This document shows, piece by piece, positions 4,653-5,007 of a DNA stretch of 5,007 nucleotides (position 1 is its first letter; each line of letters begins with the position of its first letter). The stretch comes from Bacteroidales bacterium (GTDB taxonomy: Bacteria > Bacteroidota > Bacteroidia > Bacteroidales > VadinHA17): assembly GCA_015486475.1 (NCBI GenBank), contig WFRO01000413.1, positions 1 through 5,007 of the forward strand, in the 5' to 3' direction. The position numbers were made by a program, and so were the translations under genes. The notes beneath the pieces were generated by a model. That model saw only the letters and a program-made list of their open reading frames with translations, did not search any database and was not told where the DNA came from.

Positions 4653-5007
4653 CCCAGTCCCTTGACCGCGCCATGCGCCTCTGCAGCAGGCAGGAGAAAT
4701 GCAGCAGCGACATCCTCGCCAAGCTGAAAGAATGGGGCGCCGACGAAACCACTGCCCAAAAAGTGCTGCAGGTGCTGACAGAAAAAAATTTCGTCGACGA
4801 CCTGCGCTACGCCAAAGCCTATACCCGCCAGCAACACACCTTCCGCAAATGGGGCCGCATCAAGATACGCACCGTCCTGAAACAGAAAAATATCCCCGCC
4901 GATTTCATTGACAAAGCCCTGGCAGAGCTGGACGAAAAGGAATACCGGGAAACCCTTAAAGCAGAGCTGCTGAAAAAACGCCGGGGCATAAAAGGCAAAA
5001 ACCGGTA
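4643..5007 (+). CDS. recX: Regulatory protein RecX (RecA modulator), partial, runs off right edge
   Basis: The frame is open from ATG 4643 to the window end: 121 complete codons and no stop. RecX proteins are usually about 150-170 residues, so roughly the last 30-50 are missing. RecX binds RecA filaments and limits or tunes their activity in recombination and the SOS response. Typical features are the N-terminal LDRAMRLCSRQEKCSSDILAKLKEWG (7-32), the conserved VLTEKNFVDDLRYAKAY block (44-60) and FRKWGRIKIRTVLKQKNI (67-84), followed by a second three-helix unit (IPADFIDKALAEL). No alternative ATG lies upstream; the start is within a heptad repeat and lacks a Shine-Dalgarno sequence. A downstream Met (residue 11) would remove part of the first helix. 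No separate promoter is visible, so it is probably transcribed with prmC. recX here is not next to recA, at least within this window. Confidence 0.94.
   Translation, partial: MNYSQSLDRAMRLCSRQEKCSSDILAKLKEWGADETTAQKVLQVLTEKNFVDDLRYAKAYTRQQHTFRKWGRIKIRTVLKQKNIPADFIDKALAELDEKEYRETLKAELLKKRRGIKGKNR

Overview
The window looks like a chromosomal fragment of a moderately GC-rich member of the Bacteroidota. The reasons are the protein types (an MBL-fold hydrolase with the DGGAMFGVVPK N-terminus, a secreted thioredoxin-like protein with a WCPDS site, the ribD/prmC/recX neighbourhood), start codons mostly without Shine-Dalgarno sequences, and a full match to the Bacteroidota promoter consensus (TTTG, 20 bases, TAnnTTTG) in front of prmC. 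It carries seven protein genes, one of them cut by the right edge. I see no rRNA, tRNA, CRISPR array, insertion sequence or phage gene. No gene-free stretch exceeds 130 bases.

Layout, left to right: a heptanucleotide repeat array (1-42) runs into the start codon of a plus-strand MBL-fold metallo-hydrolase (40-894). A second array in the opposite orientation, containing a 56-base GC-rich palindromic element, lies at 880-1005. A minus-strand cluster follows, transcribed 2518 to 1022: a secreted thioredoxin-like protein, a DUF4190-like membrane protein and a DUF2752-like membrane protein. Next is ribD on the minus strand (2633-3691, riboflavin synthesis). Divergent from it, across only 26 bases, is prmC (3718-4590, release-factor glutamine methyltransferase). 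A third heptad array (4576-4652) joins the end of prmC to the start of recX (4643 to beyond 5007, RecA regulator).

The functions are mainly housekeeping: a flavin precursor enzyme, translation termination and control of recombination. The minus-strand trio appears to be an envelope cluster of unknown purpose.

The most unusual content is the repeat family, consensus AAC(C/T)A(C/T)N in units of exactly 7 bases. The arrays do not just sit between genes. The start codons of the MBL gene and recX lie inside the same heptad variant (AACCATG followed by AAC). The last four codons and the stop codon of both the MBL gene and prmC are made of heptad sequence. The second notable point is the prmC promoter, which is placed so close to the ATG that the mRNA is probably leaderless, and whose -33 box lies inside the first codons of ribD.
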